Assembly (NCBI GenBank): GCA_002435825.1
Contig: DIVL01000001.1
Span: 1-19,354 of the forward strand
From: Anaerolineaceae bacterium UBA6133
GTDB taxonomy: Bacteria; Chloroflexota; Anaerolineae; Anaerolineales; Anaerolineaceae
Direction of reading: 5' to 3'
Length of the DNA: 19,354 nucleotides
Positions within the stretch are counted from its first letter, which is position 1. Each line of letters begins with the position of its first letter. This document shows positions 1 to 7,385 of this stretch, one piece after another. A program made the translations under genes and the position numbers. The notes beneath the pieces were generated by a model, which worked only from the letters and a program-made list of their open reading frames with translations, searched no databases and was not told where the DNA came from.

Positions 1-1533
1 ATTACCAAGCGGTTCCCAGGGGTTTTGGCCAACGACCATATCGATCTCTCCCTCAATAAAGGTGAGATATTAGCCTTATTGGGGGAAAATGGTGCTGGCA
101 AATCCACCCTGATGAATATCCTGTACGGTCTCTACCAGCCGGATGAGGGTGAGATCCTGGTGAACGGCGAAAAGGTGACGATCAATTCTCCAACTGATGC
201 GATTAGCCAGGGTATCGGTATGGTGCATCAACACTTCATGCTAATTCCTGTTTTTACGGTAACCGAAAACGTGATGTTAGGTAATGAAGCCGTGAAGACA
301 GCTGGTTTTTTGGACCGCAATAAGGCTGGCGACCGCATCCTCGAGATCTCCAACCACTATAACCTAGAAGTAAATCCAGACGACTACATTCGGGATCTAC
401 CCGTGGGCGTACAGCAGCGGGTTGAGATCATCAAACTGTTGTACCGTGAGGCCGAGATTTTAATTTTTGACGAACCAACAGCCGTTTTAACCCCTCAGGA
501 AGCCAACGAACTTTTCAAGATTATGCGTTCTTTGGTTGAGCAGGGAAAGTCGATCATTTTTATCACTCATAAGCTGCGCGAGGTGATGGAAATTGCGGAT
601 CGGGTCATGGTAATTCGTCGTGGGGCAATGGTAGGCGAAACGACACCCGCTCAGGCTGACAAACAATCCCTGGCAGCCATGATGGTTGGGCGGGCGGTGG
701 ATCTTGAAGTTGATCGTACTGAAAGCAAGCCGGGTGAACTGGTCTGTTCCATAGATAACCTGACAGTAATTGACAAATTCCAGAATATTGTCGTTGATGA
801 TATTTCCCTCGAAGTTTATTCTGGAGAAATTGTCGGCATCGCTGGTGTGCAGGGAAATGGTCAGACAGAGTTGGTCAACGCGATCACCGGTCTGCAAAAA
901 TCCGTATCCGGAAAGATTACTCTTTTGGGTGAGGATGTGACCAAATATTCTCCGAGAGAAATTACTGAATTGGGTTCCGCCCATGTGCCTGAAGATCGCC
1001 AGGCAGATGGTCTGGTTCTGCCATTCCCGGTAGCGGAAAACCTGGTTTTGTGCACATACTACAAAGAACCCTTCGCAAAAGGTGTTCTCTTACAGTATCC
1101 TGTCATCCTCAAGAATGCAGAAAAACTGATCGAGGACTTTGATATTCGTACACCAAGTGCCTTTACTTCTGTAGGTTCTCTTTCGGGCGGAAACCAGCAA
1201 AAAGTCATCATTGCGAGGGAACTCTCGAGACCTATAAAGTTCCTGATAGCTTCGCAACCGACGCGCGGACTGGATGTAGGTTCGATTGAGTACATCCACA
1301 AACGCATCGTGCAGAAGCGTGATGAGGGCTGTGGAGTCCTCCTGGTTTCGCCTGAGTTGGATGAGATCATGGAGCTTTCTGACCGGATAGCAGTGATGTA
1401 CAGGGGCAAACTTATCGCAGTTGTACCGAACAAGGGCATTTCGAAAGAGTATATCGGTTTGTTGATGGCAGGTGTGGTACCGGAAGAGCAGATCCATTTT
1501 GATGAGACTACAGTTGTAGAAGCGACCTTATAA
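1..1533 (+). CDS. Nucleoside/BMP-type ABC importer, two-domain ATP-binding protein (5' end outside window)
   Basis: The frame is open from base 1, so the start lies upstream. A TTG at 25 is only an internal codon of the conserved N-terminal beta strand. Two ABC domains are visible. The first has Walker A GENGAGKS (82-105), a degenerate signature LPVGVQQR, Walker B LIFDEPTA and an H-loop ITHK. The second has the loose P-loop GVQGNGQTEL, a canonical LSGGNQQK signature and a Walker B ending in ASQPTRGLDVG with no catalytic acid. This layout is usual for RbsA/YufO (NupO)-type ATPases, in which only one half is catalytically standard. It powers uptake through the two permeases that follow; the substrate is probably nucleosides or bases, inferred from the permease types and gene order. 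A BMP-family lipoprotein gene is expected upstream. The downstream permease starts 20 bases after the stop. Confidence 0.93.
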   Translation: MTKRFPGVLANDHIDLSLNKGEILALLGENGAGKSTLMNILYGLYQPDEGEILVNGEKVTINSPTDAISQGIGMVHQHFMLIPVFTVTENVMLGNEAVKTAGFLDRNKAGDRILEISNHYNLEVNPDDYIRDLPVGVQQRVEIIKLLYREAEILIFDEPTAVLTPQEANELFKIMRSLVEQGKSIIFITHKLREVMEIADRVMVIRRGAMVGETTPAQADKQSLAAMMVGRAVDLEVDRTESKPGELVCSIDNLTVIDKFQNIVVDDISLEVYSGEIVGIAGVQGNGQTELVNAITGLQKSVSGKITLLGEDVTKYSPREITELGSAHVPEDRQADGLVLPFPVAENLVLCTYYKEPFAKGVLLQYPVILKNAEKLIEDFDIRTPSAFTSVGSLSGGNQQKVIIARELSRPIKFLIASQPTRGLDVGSIEYIHKRIVQKRDEGCGVLLVSPELDEIMELSDRIAVMYRGKLIAVVPNKGISKEYIGLLMAGVVPEEQIHFDETTVVEATL

Positions 1534-1553
1534 GTTGACCGGATGGTGATGGT

Positions 1554-2828
1554 ATGAGTGAACAAAAGAAAGATTTAGGGCAAGAGATCCTCAAAGAGAT
1601 AAATCAGGATCACCCGAAAACTGAACAAGCGAGAAAACCATTTTTAGGCAAAGCTGCCATTCCGCTACTGGCGATTGTAACTGGTTTGATCATCGGGGCT
1701 TTGTTGATTGCGATCACGAGTCAATCGGTCTACGCGGCGTTTGGAGAGTCAATAGGTAAGGGCTTCACGCAGGCATTTTCAGAAATCGGCACGGCTTATA
1801 AGGCTCTTTTCACTGGAGCGATTGGTGACCCGATCCGCATGATCAACGCAGTCAAGGGAGATGATGCCAAGGAGCTCCGGCAGGCGTTTAATCCTTTCCT
1901 TGAGAGCCTGGTTCAGTCAACACCCTATATTTTTGCCGGTCTGGCAGTAGCACTGGGCTTCAGGTCGGGCTTATTCAATATCGGTGTTGAAGGTCAGCTT
2001 TTTATTGGAGCAGCTTGCGCAACTTATGTAGGTTACTCTATTACAGGTTTACCTGCATGGATCCACATGCCCCTGGCGTTTCTGGCGGGAGCACTCGGAG
2101 GCGCACTGTGGGGGTTTGTGCCCGGCTTTTTGAAAGCCAAGACCGGAGGGCATGAGGTGATCAACACGATCATGATGAACTGGATTGCCTTCCGCCTGAC
2201 GGAATGGCTACTTTCCGGACCGATGACGCGACCCGAATCAGGTGGTATGCCGATCAGCCCGATCATCCAGAAAACAGCTGAGATCCCACAGTTCTTCCCG
2301 TCCCCGATTCGCTTCCACCTGGGATTTTTCATTGCATTGATTGTGGCTTATTTGATCTGGTGGTTGTTATTCAAGACAACCTGGGGGTTAAACCTCCGCA
2401 CGGTGGGCACCAATCCGCGTGCTGCCCGTTATGCTGGTTTGAGCACAGCAAAGTCGATCATGCTTGCCATGTCTCTATCAGGAGCTTTGGCTGGTATGGC
2501 AGGCGCGGTTCAAGTCCTGGCGGTCAACCGCAGTATGGCTTTGGGTCTCTCGTCAGGTTATGGTTTCGATAGCATTGCCCTGGCTCTGATTGGTAACACC
2601 CATCCTGTGGGGGTTGTGCTTGCTTCCTTATTGTTTGGCACGCTACGTAATGGAGCGACACGCATGATGGTTGTTTCTTCGATCCCGATTGATATTGTGG
2701 ATGTTGTTCAGGCAATCATCCTGATGTTTGTCGCAGCTCCGGCAATTATTCGCTCTATTTATCATCTAAGAAAGCCAAAACAGGAAGAACAACAGATATT
2801 CCTGAGTGGTTGGGGAGGTCAATCATGA
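1554..2828 (+). CDS. Nucleoside-type ABC transporter permease 1 (BPD_transp_2, YufP/NupP-like)
   Basis: A 424-residue polytopic protein with a charged cytoplasmic N-terminus of about 35 residues before the first helix. A long stretch between helices 1 and 2 is followed by the dense hydrophobic core of the BPD_transp_2 family. Recognisable motifs are FNIGVEGQL (about residue 141) and GHEVINTIMMNW (about 199), close to those of nucleoside and sugar permeases that pair with BMP-type binding proteins. It forms half of the membrane channel with the next gene. It overlaps that gene by 4 bases (ATGA), so the two are probably translationally coupled. The start is the ATG at 1554; the Shine-Dalgarno before it is weak. 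The exact substrate cannot be read from sequence. Confidence 0.92.
   Translation: MSEQKKDLGQEILKEINQDHPKTEQARKPFLGKAAIPLLAIVTGLIIGALLIAITSQSVYAAFGESIGKGFTQAFSEIGTAYKALFTGAIGDPIRMINAVKGDDAKELRQAFNPFLESLVQSTPYIFAGLAVALGFRSGLFNIGVEGQLFIGAACATYVGYSITGLPAWIHMPLAFLAGALGGALWGFVPGFLKAKTGGHEVINTIMMNWIAFRLTEWLLSGPMTRPESGGMPISPIIQKTAEIPQFFPSPIRFHLGFFIALIVAYLIWWLLFKTTWGLNLRTVGTNPRAARYAGLSTAKSIMLAMSLSGALAGMAGAVQVLAVNRSMALGLSSGYGFDSIALALIGNTHPVGVVLASLLFGTLRNGATRMMVVSSIPIDIVDVVQAIILMFVAAPAIIRSIYHLRKPKQEEQQIFLSGWGGQS
2812..2819 (+). promoter_or_regulatory. Shine-Dalgarno that fixes the start of permease 2
   Basis: GGGGAGGT lies 5 bases before the ATG at 2825. An in-frame TTG at 2810 overlaps this element itself, so the ATG is the credible start. 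Confidence 0.8.
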
Positions 2829-4102
2829 CAACAAGTTCCCGCGTTATTGAACACAAACGTGTTGCAGAAATTTCTTCCACCAGGAAAATCATCATCGGTG
2901 TTGTGGAAATCCTGATCGGACTGCTGATCTATTTCGCTTTTGCGGCAAAGACAGCCGGCGATGCCCTCACAAAATTTGTGATGACGCCGGGCGGCATCGA
3001 CCAGGGTATCATGGCGGACTGGATCCTGCCCTCGAAGATCACCCTGACAATTCTGGCTGTGGTTTCTTTGGTGATAGGTATCTACCAGGTAATCAAAGGG
3101 TTTGGTAAATGGACCAACCTGATGGTTGGCATCAGTGCGCTATCCTTGATCTTCGCGTTCCTGGTTTGGCAGGCAGCCGGCAAGCAGCTTAACCTGGCCG
3201 GGATGCTTTCCAGCGCGGTCCTGCTGGCGGTACCGATCACGCTGGGCGCGTTTTCCGGTATCCTTGCCGAACGTTCCGGTATCATCAACATTTCGATTGA
3301 GGGTATGATGCTGATGGCTTCCATGGTTGCAGCGATCGTCGGAAGTGTTACAAAAAATCCGTGGCTGGGGCTTTTGGGGGGCATTCTTTCTTCGATCTTG
3401 TTGGCTCTGATTTTGGGTGTGTTATCAATCAAATATAAGATTAACCAGGTTATTTCCGGAACGGTGATCAACATCTTCTCGGCTGGAATGACGGCTTTTA
3501 TCTCGCAAAAATTCCTGCAACATATCCAGGGGCTCAATAACCCCAAGATGTTCACACGCGTTCCACTGCCCGGGCTGGCAGATATTCCCCTGATTGGTCC
3601 CATCCTCTTCAACCAGAATATCTTCGTCTACCTGATGTTTGTGATCCTGATCATTCTGCAGGTGGCGCTCTTCCAGACACGCTGGGGGCTGCGCCTTCGC
3701 TCTGTGGGTGAGCACCCCAAAGCGGCGGACACCCTGGGAATCAACGTCATTCGCACCCGCTACATGGGCGTGATTTTGAGCGGTTTGGTAGCTGGCATCG
3801 CCGGCGCTTTCTTCACGCTTGGCTCGGTTGGCAGATTTGACGAAGGCATGACGGCAGGCAAGGGCTTCATTGGTCTGGCTGCCATGATCTTTGGCAACTG
3901 GATGCCCATCGGCGCGATTGGGGCTGGCATGCTGTTTGGCTTTGCTGACGCAATTGGTTCGAAGCTGTCGCTTTTGGGCAGCGCGATCCCGCCACAGTTC
4001 ATGGCGATGGCGCCCTATCTGATCACCATGATCGTACTGGCTGGCTTTATTGGCAAAGGTCAAGCCCCTGCCGCCGAAGGCGAGCCCTACGAAAAGGAGT
4101 GA
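2825..4102 (+). CDS. Nucleoside-type ABC transporter permease 2 (BPD_transp_2, YufQ/NupQ-like)
   Basis: A 425-residue polytopic membrane protein, counted from the ATG at 2825 with its strong Shine-Dalgarno. The family hallmark is ERSGIINISIEGMMLM, corresponding to the FNIGVEGQ block of permease 1. Other BPD_transp_2 features are INQVISGTVINIFSAG and WGLRLRSVGEHPKAADTLGI. About 100 N-terminal residues with three hydrophobic segments precede the conserved core. It pairs with the upstream permease and the ATPase as a BMP-type importer. It is the last gene of the operon, and a terminator follows 15 bases after the stop. Confidence 0.92.
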   Translation: MTTSSRVIEHKRVAEISSTRKIIIGVVEILIGLLIYFAFAAKTAGDALTKFVMTPGGIDQGIMADWILPSKITLTILAVVSLVIGIYQVIKGFGKWTNLMVGISALSLIFAFLVWQAAGKQLNLAGMLSSAVLLAVPITLGAFSGILAERSGIINISIEGMMLMASMVAAIVGSVTKNPWLGLLGGILSSILLALILGVLSIKYKINQVISGTVINIFSAGMTAFISQKFLQHIQGLNNPKMFTRVPLPGLADIPLIGPILFNQNIFVYLMFVILIILQVALFQTRWGLRLRSVGEHPKAADTLGINVIRTRYMGVILSGLVAGIAGAFFTLGSVGRFDEGMTAGKGFIGLAAMIFGNWMPIGAIGAGMLFGFADAIGSKLSLLGSAIPPQFMAMAPYLITMIVLAGFIGKGQAPAAEGEPYEKE

Positions 4103-4117
4103 TCTGTTTATTTAGGT

Positions 4118-4150
4118 GAGAGCCCGGGGTTAGCCCGGGCTCTCTTGTTT
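4118..4150 (+). terminator. Rho-independent terminator of the importer operon
   Basis: An 11-bp perfect stem GAGAGCCCGGG / CCCGGGCTCTC (4118-4128 with 4134-4144), a GTTAG loop, then TTGTTT. It lies between two convergent genes. On the minus strand the downstream side is less T-rich, so termination there is less certain. Confidence 0.85.
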
Positions 4151-4170
4151 ATCGTTGCGTTTGGCTGATA

Positions 4171-5400
4171 CTAGATCATCCACTCGCCGTCTTGCAGCAG
4201 AACAATCTCCGTTCCATTTTCTTTGATACCCGTCACCGTCACGTCCTTGCTGCCGACCATGAAGTCCACATGGATGACCGAGTCGTTCATTCCCAGTTTG
4301 CGGTTTTCTTCCTCGCTGCGTTCCGTTGCGCCTTCGAGGTTCTCGCTGTAGGCCGCGCCCAGGGCAAAGTGGCAGGAAGCATTCTCATCAAACAAGGTAT
4401 TCTTAAAGAGGATACCGGTGTTGCTGATGGGGGAATTATCCGCCACTAACGCGATCTCGCCCAGATGGGTGGCGCCTTCATCGGTTTTGAGCAGATCATC
4501 CAGGATCTGCTTCCCAACACCAGCATCGTAATCCACCACTTTGCCATCCTTGAAAGTGAAATGGAAGTCATCCACAAGTTGCCCGCGTACGGAGAGTGGC
4601 ATAGTGGCGCGCAGGGTGCCGTCCACCCGGTCCGCGTCAGGCATGCTGAAGACTTCTTCGGTCGGAATGTTGGGGAAGAAGCGATCGCCTGCAGCGCTGA
4701 ATCCTGAACCGCCTTCCCAGATGTGATCCTTCACCAGCCCAACCATCAGATCAGTGCCCGGACCCTTGTAATGCACACGGTCGAAGCGGGCTTCATTCAG
4801 GAACTTGCGATGGGCTTTGAGCCGGATATCGTGCGCTTCCCAGGCTGCGACGGGATCGTCCTGGTCGATACGGGTTGCCATGAAAATGTTTTCCCAAAGC
4901 TTCAGCATGGCTTCTGCTTCAGGCATCCCGGGAAAGGCGGCTTCAGCCCAGGCTGGGCAAGCCACTGCAGCAACGCACCACTTCACCTTATTTTGCATGG
5001 TGTACTTCATGATGCGCTTGCTCGCCATACCGGCAACCTTCTGCCATAGGGCGATCCGCGCAGGATCCGCGGGCTTGAGCAGGTCCGGATTAGGCGCAAC
5101 CATGCTCAGTACATGGTGGTTGTCCAGGAAAAGGTTTTCGGCAAAATCTACCAGGTATGCCGGGTAGGTTTCAAAGCTATCTGCGGGAGCTTCCAGAAAG
5201 CGGTCGAGGGTCATTGTGTCATCATTGAACATCAGCTGGATGTCGCCCACGCCAGCTTGATAGGCTTTTTTCGCGACCAAGCGTGCCAACGGTAAAGAGT
5301 GTTCGCTTAAACGGATAGTAAGGTTATCCCCAGCATGAAGATTGAGACCTGTCCGAACGAGCAGGTCAGCATATTTTTCCAGATTCGTATTTAAGTCCAT
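4171..5400 (-). CDS. Aminopeptidase, M29 family (AmpS/PepS/AmpT type)
   Basis: 409 residues, the usual length for thermophilic-type M29 metallo-aminopeptidases, which remove N-terminal residues from peptides in the cytoplasm using two metal ions. The expected ligand set is visible: Glu249 in PTEEVF, Glu315 in LGEIAL, His344 in ASCHFALG, Tyr351 in AAYSEN, and His377 and Asp379 in VIHVDFMVG. The spacing matches that known for the family. The N-terminal EKYADLLVRTGLNLHAGDNL is also typical. The start ATG is supported by GGAGG (5413-5417) at a somewhat long 12-base spacing. The gene is monocistronic, convergent with the importer operon and divergent from infC. Nothing indicates truncation or loss of function. 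Confidence 0.95.
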   Translation of the reverse strand: MDLNTNLEKYADLLVRTGLNLHAGDNLTIRLSEHSLPLARLVAKKAYQAGVGDIQLMFNDDTMTLDRFLEAPADSFETYPAYLVDFAENLFLDNHHVLSMVAPNPDLLKPADPARIALWQKVAGMASKRIMKYTMQNKVKWCVAAVACPAWAEAAFPGMPEAEAMLKLWENIFMATRIDQDDPVAAWEAHDIRLKAHRKFLNEARFDRVHYKGPGTDLMVGLVKDHIWEGGSGFSAAGDRFFPNIPTEEVFSMPDADRVDGTLRATMPLSVRGQLVDDFHFTFKDGKVVDYDAGVGKQILDDLLKTDEGATHLGEIALVADNSPISNTGILFKNTLFDENASCHFALGAAYSENLEGATERSEEENRKLGMNDSVIHVDFMVGSKDVTVTGIKENGTEIVLLQDGEWMI

Positions 5401-5487
5401 AGTTTTTTTGTTCCTCCGATAGATATTGTATTATCAAAAGTCAAACTATGGGAGAATCCAACAATATTCGAAAAACACACCAAATAA

Positions 5488-5517
5488 TTGACGCCTGTCG
5501 AGAGGATATGGTATTAT
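5488..5517 (+). promoter_or_regulatory. Probable sigma-70 type promoter of infC
   Basis: TTGACG (5488-5493), an 18-base spacer and TATTAT (5512-5517). The implied start near 5524 leaves a leader of about 60 bases. The leader contains a small hairpin CGAAT-GTTT-ATTCG (5533-5546). Confidence 0.55.
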
Positions 5518-5567
5518 AGGAAGTTAATACGCCGAATGTTTATTCGTCTGTCACCGTAGGTTTAAGT

Positions 5568-5573
5568 AAGGAG
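5568..5573 (+). promoter_or_regulatory. Shine-Dalgarno that points to an AUU start for infC
   Basis: AAGGAG ends 9 bases before ATT at 5583, in frame with the IF3 protein. The in-frame codons from about 5523 to 5582 include no ATG, GTG or TTG. The next usable conventional codon is GTG at 5643, inside conserved IF3 sequence and without this ribosome site. Confidence 0.8.
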
Positions 5574-5582
5574 AATAAGAAG

Positions 5583-6101
5583 ATTAGTAGTAAACAAGAT
5601 TTTCGCATTAATGAACGCATCCGCAGCGACAAAGTTCGCCTGGTGGACGAAAACGGAGAGAACGTCGGCATTGTTGCCATCGAGACTGCTCTTACCCGTG
5701 CCAACGAAGCTGGTTTAGACCTGGTAGAGATCGCTCCAAATGCGGACCCGCCAGTAGTCAAAATCATCAACTTCAGCAAGTTCCTTTACGATAAAGAGAA
5801 AAAGGAACGCGAAGCCCGCAAAGCCCAGACCAAAATTGAGATCAAAGAGATCCGCCTGCGCCCCAAAACCAGTGATCATCACCAGGGTTTTAAGGTGCGG
5901 GATGCCCGCCGCTGGTTGGAAGACGGCATAAAAGTGCGCGTGACCATCCGCTTCAGAGGACGCGAGATTACCTACCCCGAACTGGCACTGGAAGATTTGC
6001 GTGAAATCGCTGAGGAGCTGAAAGATGTTGGCGAAATTGAGCAACCGCCCAACATGGAAGGTCGCACGATGTTCATGATGCTCACTCCCAAAAAAGGTTA
6101 A
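5583..6101 (+). CDS. infC: Translation initiation factor IF-3, AUU start
   Basis: 172 residues from ATT 5583. The N-domain begins with SKQDFRINERIRSDKVRLVDE, the conserved opening of IF3. A GTG start at 5643 would delete these 20 residues. The lysine-rich linker (FLYDKEKKEREARKAQ) and the C-domain motifs (EIKEIRLRPKTSDHH, ARRWLEDGIKVRVTIRFRGREI) follow. IF3 binds the 30S subunit and proofreads start-codon/initiator-tRNA pairing. In E. coli and many other bacteria its own AUU start is the basis of autoregulation, since IF3 rejects non-standard starts when abundant. The same logic is inferred here. Unusually, rpmI and rplT, the common infC partners, do not follow: a terminator comes 57 bases after the stop. 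Confidence 0.95.
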   Translation: MSSKQDFRINERIRSDKVRLVDENGENVGIVAIETALTRANEAGLDLVEIAPNADPPVVKIINFSKFLYDKEKKEREARKAQTKIEIKEIRLRPKTSDHHQGFKVRDARRWLEDGIKVRVTIRFRGREITYPELALEDLREIAEELKDVGEIEQPPNMEGRTMFMMLTPKKG

Positions 6102-6158
6102 TTCGACACCCGTCGGGTTTGCCTGCCTTATCTAATTAAGCTAAGTCAAGCTATTTCT

Positions 6159-6192
6159 GCATGCCACCCATTTAATGGTGGCATGCTTTTTT
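6159..6192 (+). terminator. Rho-independent terminator of infC
   Basis: A perfect 10-bp stem GCATGCCACC / GGTGGCATGC (6159-6168 with 6177-6186), an 8-base loop and six T. It ends infC as a single-gene unit. Confidence 0.92.
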
Positions 6193-6534
6193 AATCCTGC
6201 ATATTTCAGTATTGGGTGACTAATGTGTTCAATCTGACAATGTAACTCATAAAAATATTCTGGAAGTTCACCTTCAATCCCCTTTAGCCTTTCTCGTCCC
6301 ATATCTGGTGCTTCACAAGACCAGTGTAATATAACGGCTTTTCCTGCTCTAAACTACAAAATAAACTTGACATTTGCACTTTTTTTGTCAATAATATTGT
6401 TAATCACCATATTCCAAAATTTATAAAGCATCTTCAGCTTACCAATCCTTTCCTGGGGATGATCTGTATTGACTTTCGTTTGTGTGTATTTAAGTGAAGT
6501 ATTTGAGTCTTTCTGTATCAATAATGGAGAAAAA
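6193..6534. other. AT-rich intergenic gap with a possible promoter
   Basis: No convincing gene is seen in these 342 bases. TTGACA at 6367-6372 is followed by AATAAT after 17 bases (or TAATAT after 19), a plausible promoter toward the broken secreted gene at 6535. The same TTGACA forms a dyad with TGTCAA at 6386-6391 (13 bases between), which also supplies a -35-like element on the minus strand. A minus-strand frame at 6141-6302 stays open for 53 codons but runs through the infC terminator and has no ribosome site. Confidence 0.4.
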
Positions 6535-6717
6535 ATGAAAACAAAGCGGTTTCTTACCAGCGGTGCGATCACCGTAATATTTCTTGTGTTGATGACAGGC
6601 CTGACGTTTGCCTAGGCGCCTGATGCCACACCCCTCGGCACAGGTTTTACTTACCAGGGAGAGCTGCTGAGCAGCGGTACGCCTTACAGCGGGACCTGTG
6701 ATTTTCAATTTTCTTTG
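6535..6717 (+). pseudogene. Broken secreted/surface protein gene: signal peptide, amber codon, 3' truncation
   Basis: ATG 6535 has TGGAG five bases upstream. It encodes a classic signal peptide: MKTKR, a hydrophobic core, then GLTFA. TAG at 6613-6615 falls exactly at the cleavage region. Beyond it the same frame reads APDATPLGTGFTYQGELL and TPYSGTCDFQFSL, resembling the mature N-terminus of large secreted Anaerolineae proteins (GTxFTYQGxL...GTCDFQFSLYD). The similarity stops at about 6717, where the 3' end of a minus-strand gene begins; the frame then meets TGA after about 20 unrelated codons. A CAG (Gln) to TAG change would explain the stop, since Gln after the signal peptide is plausible. 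The family assignment is from memory of similar proteins. Readthrough or a recoded amber codon is less likely because the rest of the protein is absent. Confidence 0.7.
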
Positions 6718-7376
6718 ATCTCCTTTTTCTTACTGAAAACATGCCATTTCTCTCCATTCAAAACAACAGAATGGATTCGATGAGAGATTTCAGCAGGGTC
6801 CGCTTCCGTTCCAGGAAGATCATAATGAATTGGAAGAATATAAGGTGCTGCAATCTGTTTAGCCATATCAATTAACACAGATTTGTACTTTTCGGGACGA
6901 ATTGGAGAAGTACGCCAGGGAAGGCATAGAATATCCGGCCGTAACTCAATCGGGAATTGGTGGGCGTCGCCAACGTGCAACAAATCGGCTTCATCCTGGA
7001 TATAAAATGAAAGAGGGGTGCCGCCTGGATCTGGCAGCCGAAAACGGAATAGCAAATTGAAAATTGTATGCCTTGGATCTTTTACAACACTAAAACCGGG
7101 AAGAATTTTTATGTTTTCTATTTGTTCTCCAGCTTTTACCGGTTTCAGTCGCGATGTGGGGATGCCCATTTTATGAGCAATTTCGCATACATCAGGCGCA
7201 GCCAAAACGACACCACTTGATACAGATGCAATCTGACCAATATGGTCTTTATGAGCATGGGATACGCAAATGAATTCCACATCGGGCAATGGCGGACGAG
7301 TAAAATCCGGATCAATTAAGGTATGGTGCTTTCCGAGAATTTCTACGCAAGAGTGGCCAAGAAACCTGATTTTCAT
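6705..7376 (-). CDS. MBL-fold metal-dependent hydrolase (Lactamase_B_3/UPF0173-like)
   Basis: 223 residues. The metallo-beta-lactamase fold is indicated by HAHKDH at residues 40-45, LLHVGDAH with Asp137, and ILPIHYD with His184; His103 may be a further ligand. Such proteins are cytoplasmic Zn- or Mn-dependent hydrolases of mostly unknown substrate; UlaG-like lactonases are relatives. It is the last gene of the minus-strand run, 9 bases after the membrane-protein gene, and its Shine-Dalgarno is poor. The final codons (KEN-stop) lie inside the remnant of the secreted gene on the other strand. The natural C-terminus may therefore have been replaced at the rearrangement junction; the catalytic core appears complete. 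Confidence 0.88.
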   Translation of the reverse strand: MKIRFLGHSCVEILGKHHTLIDPDFTRPPLPDVEFICVSHAHKDHIGQIASVSSGVVLAAPDVCEIAHKMGIPTSRLKPVKAGEQIENIKILPGFSVVKDPRHTIFNLLFRFRLPDPGGTPLSFYIQDEADLLHVGDAHQFPIELRPDILCLPWRTSPIRPEKYKSVLIDMAKQIAAPYILPIHYDLPGTEADPAEISHRIHSVVLNGEKWHVFSKKKEIKEN

Positions 7377-7385
7377 ACAAAGTCG

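Noticed and set aside
1..1533. Loss of catalytic acid in the second Walker B (ASQPTRG) as gene decay
   Set aside because: This is the normal state of the second domain in RbsA/YufO-type ATPases, not a local mutation.
3425..4063. Long minus-strand open frame opposite the second permease
   Set aside because: It has no family features, is composed of residues expected from antisense of a membrane-protein gene, and lies wholly within a confident coding sequence.
6141..6302. 53-codon minus-strand frame (MGRERLKGIEGELPEYF...)
   Set aside because: It runs through the infC terminator hairpin, has no ribosome site and no recognised family. The residue mix is protein-like, so a decayed remnant is not excluded, but it cannot be called a gene.
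6460..6494. Second promoter TTGACT ahead of the broken secreted gene
   Set aside because: No acceptable -10 box at 15-19 bases; the nearest TATTTA is only 12 bases away.
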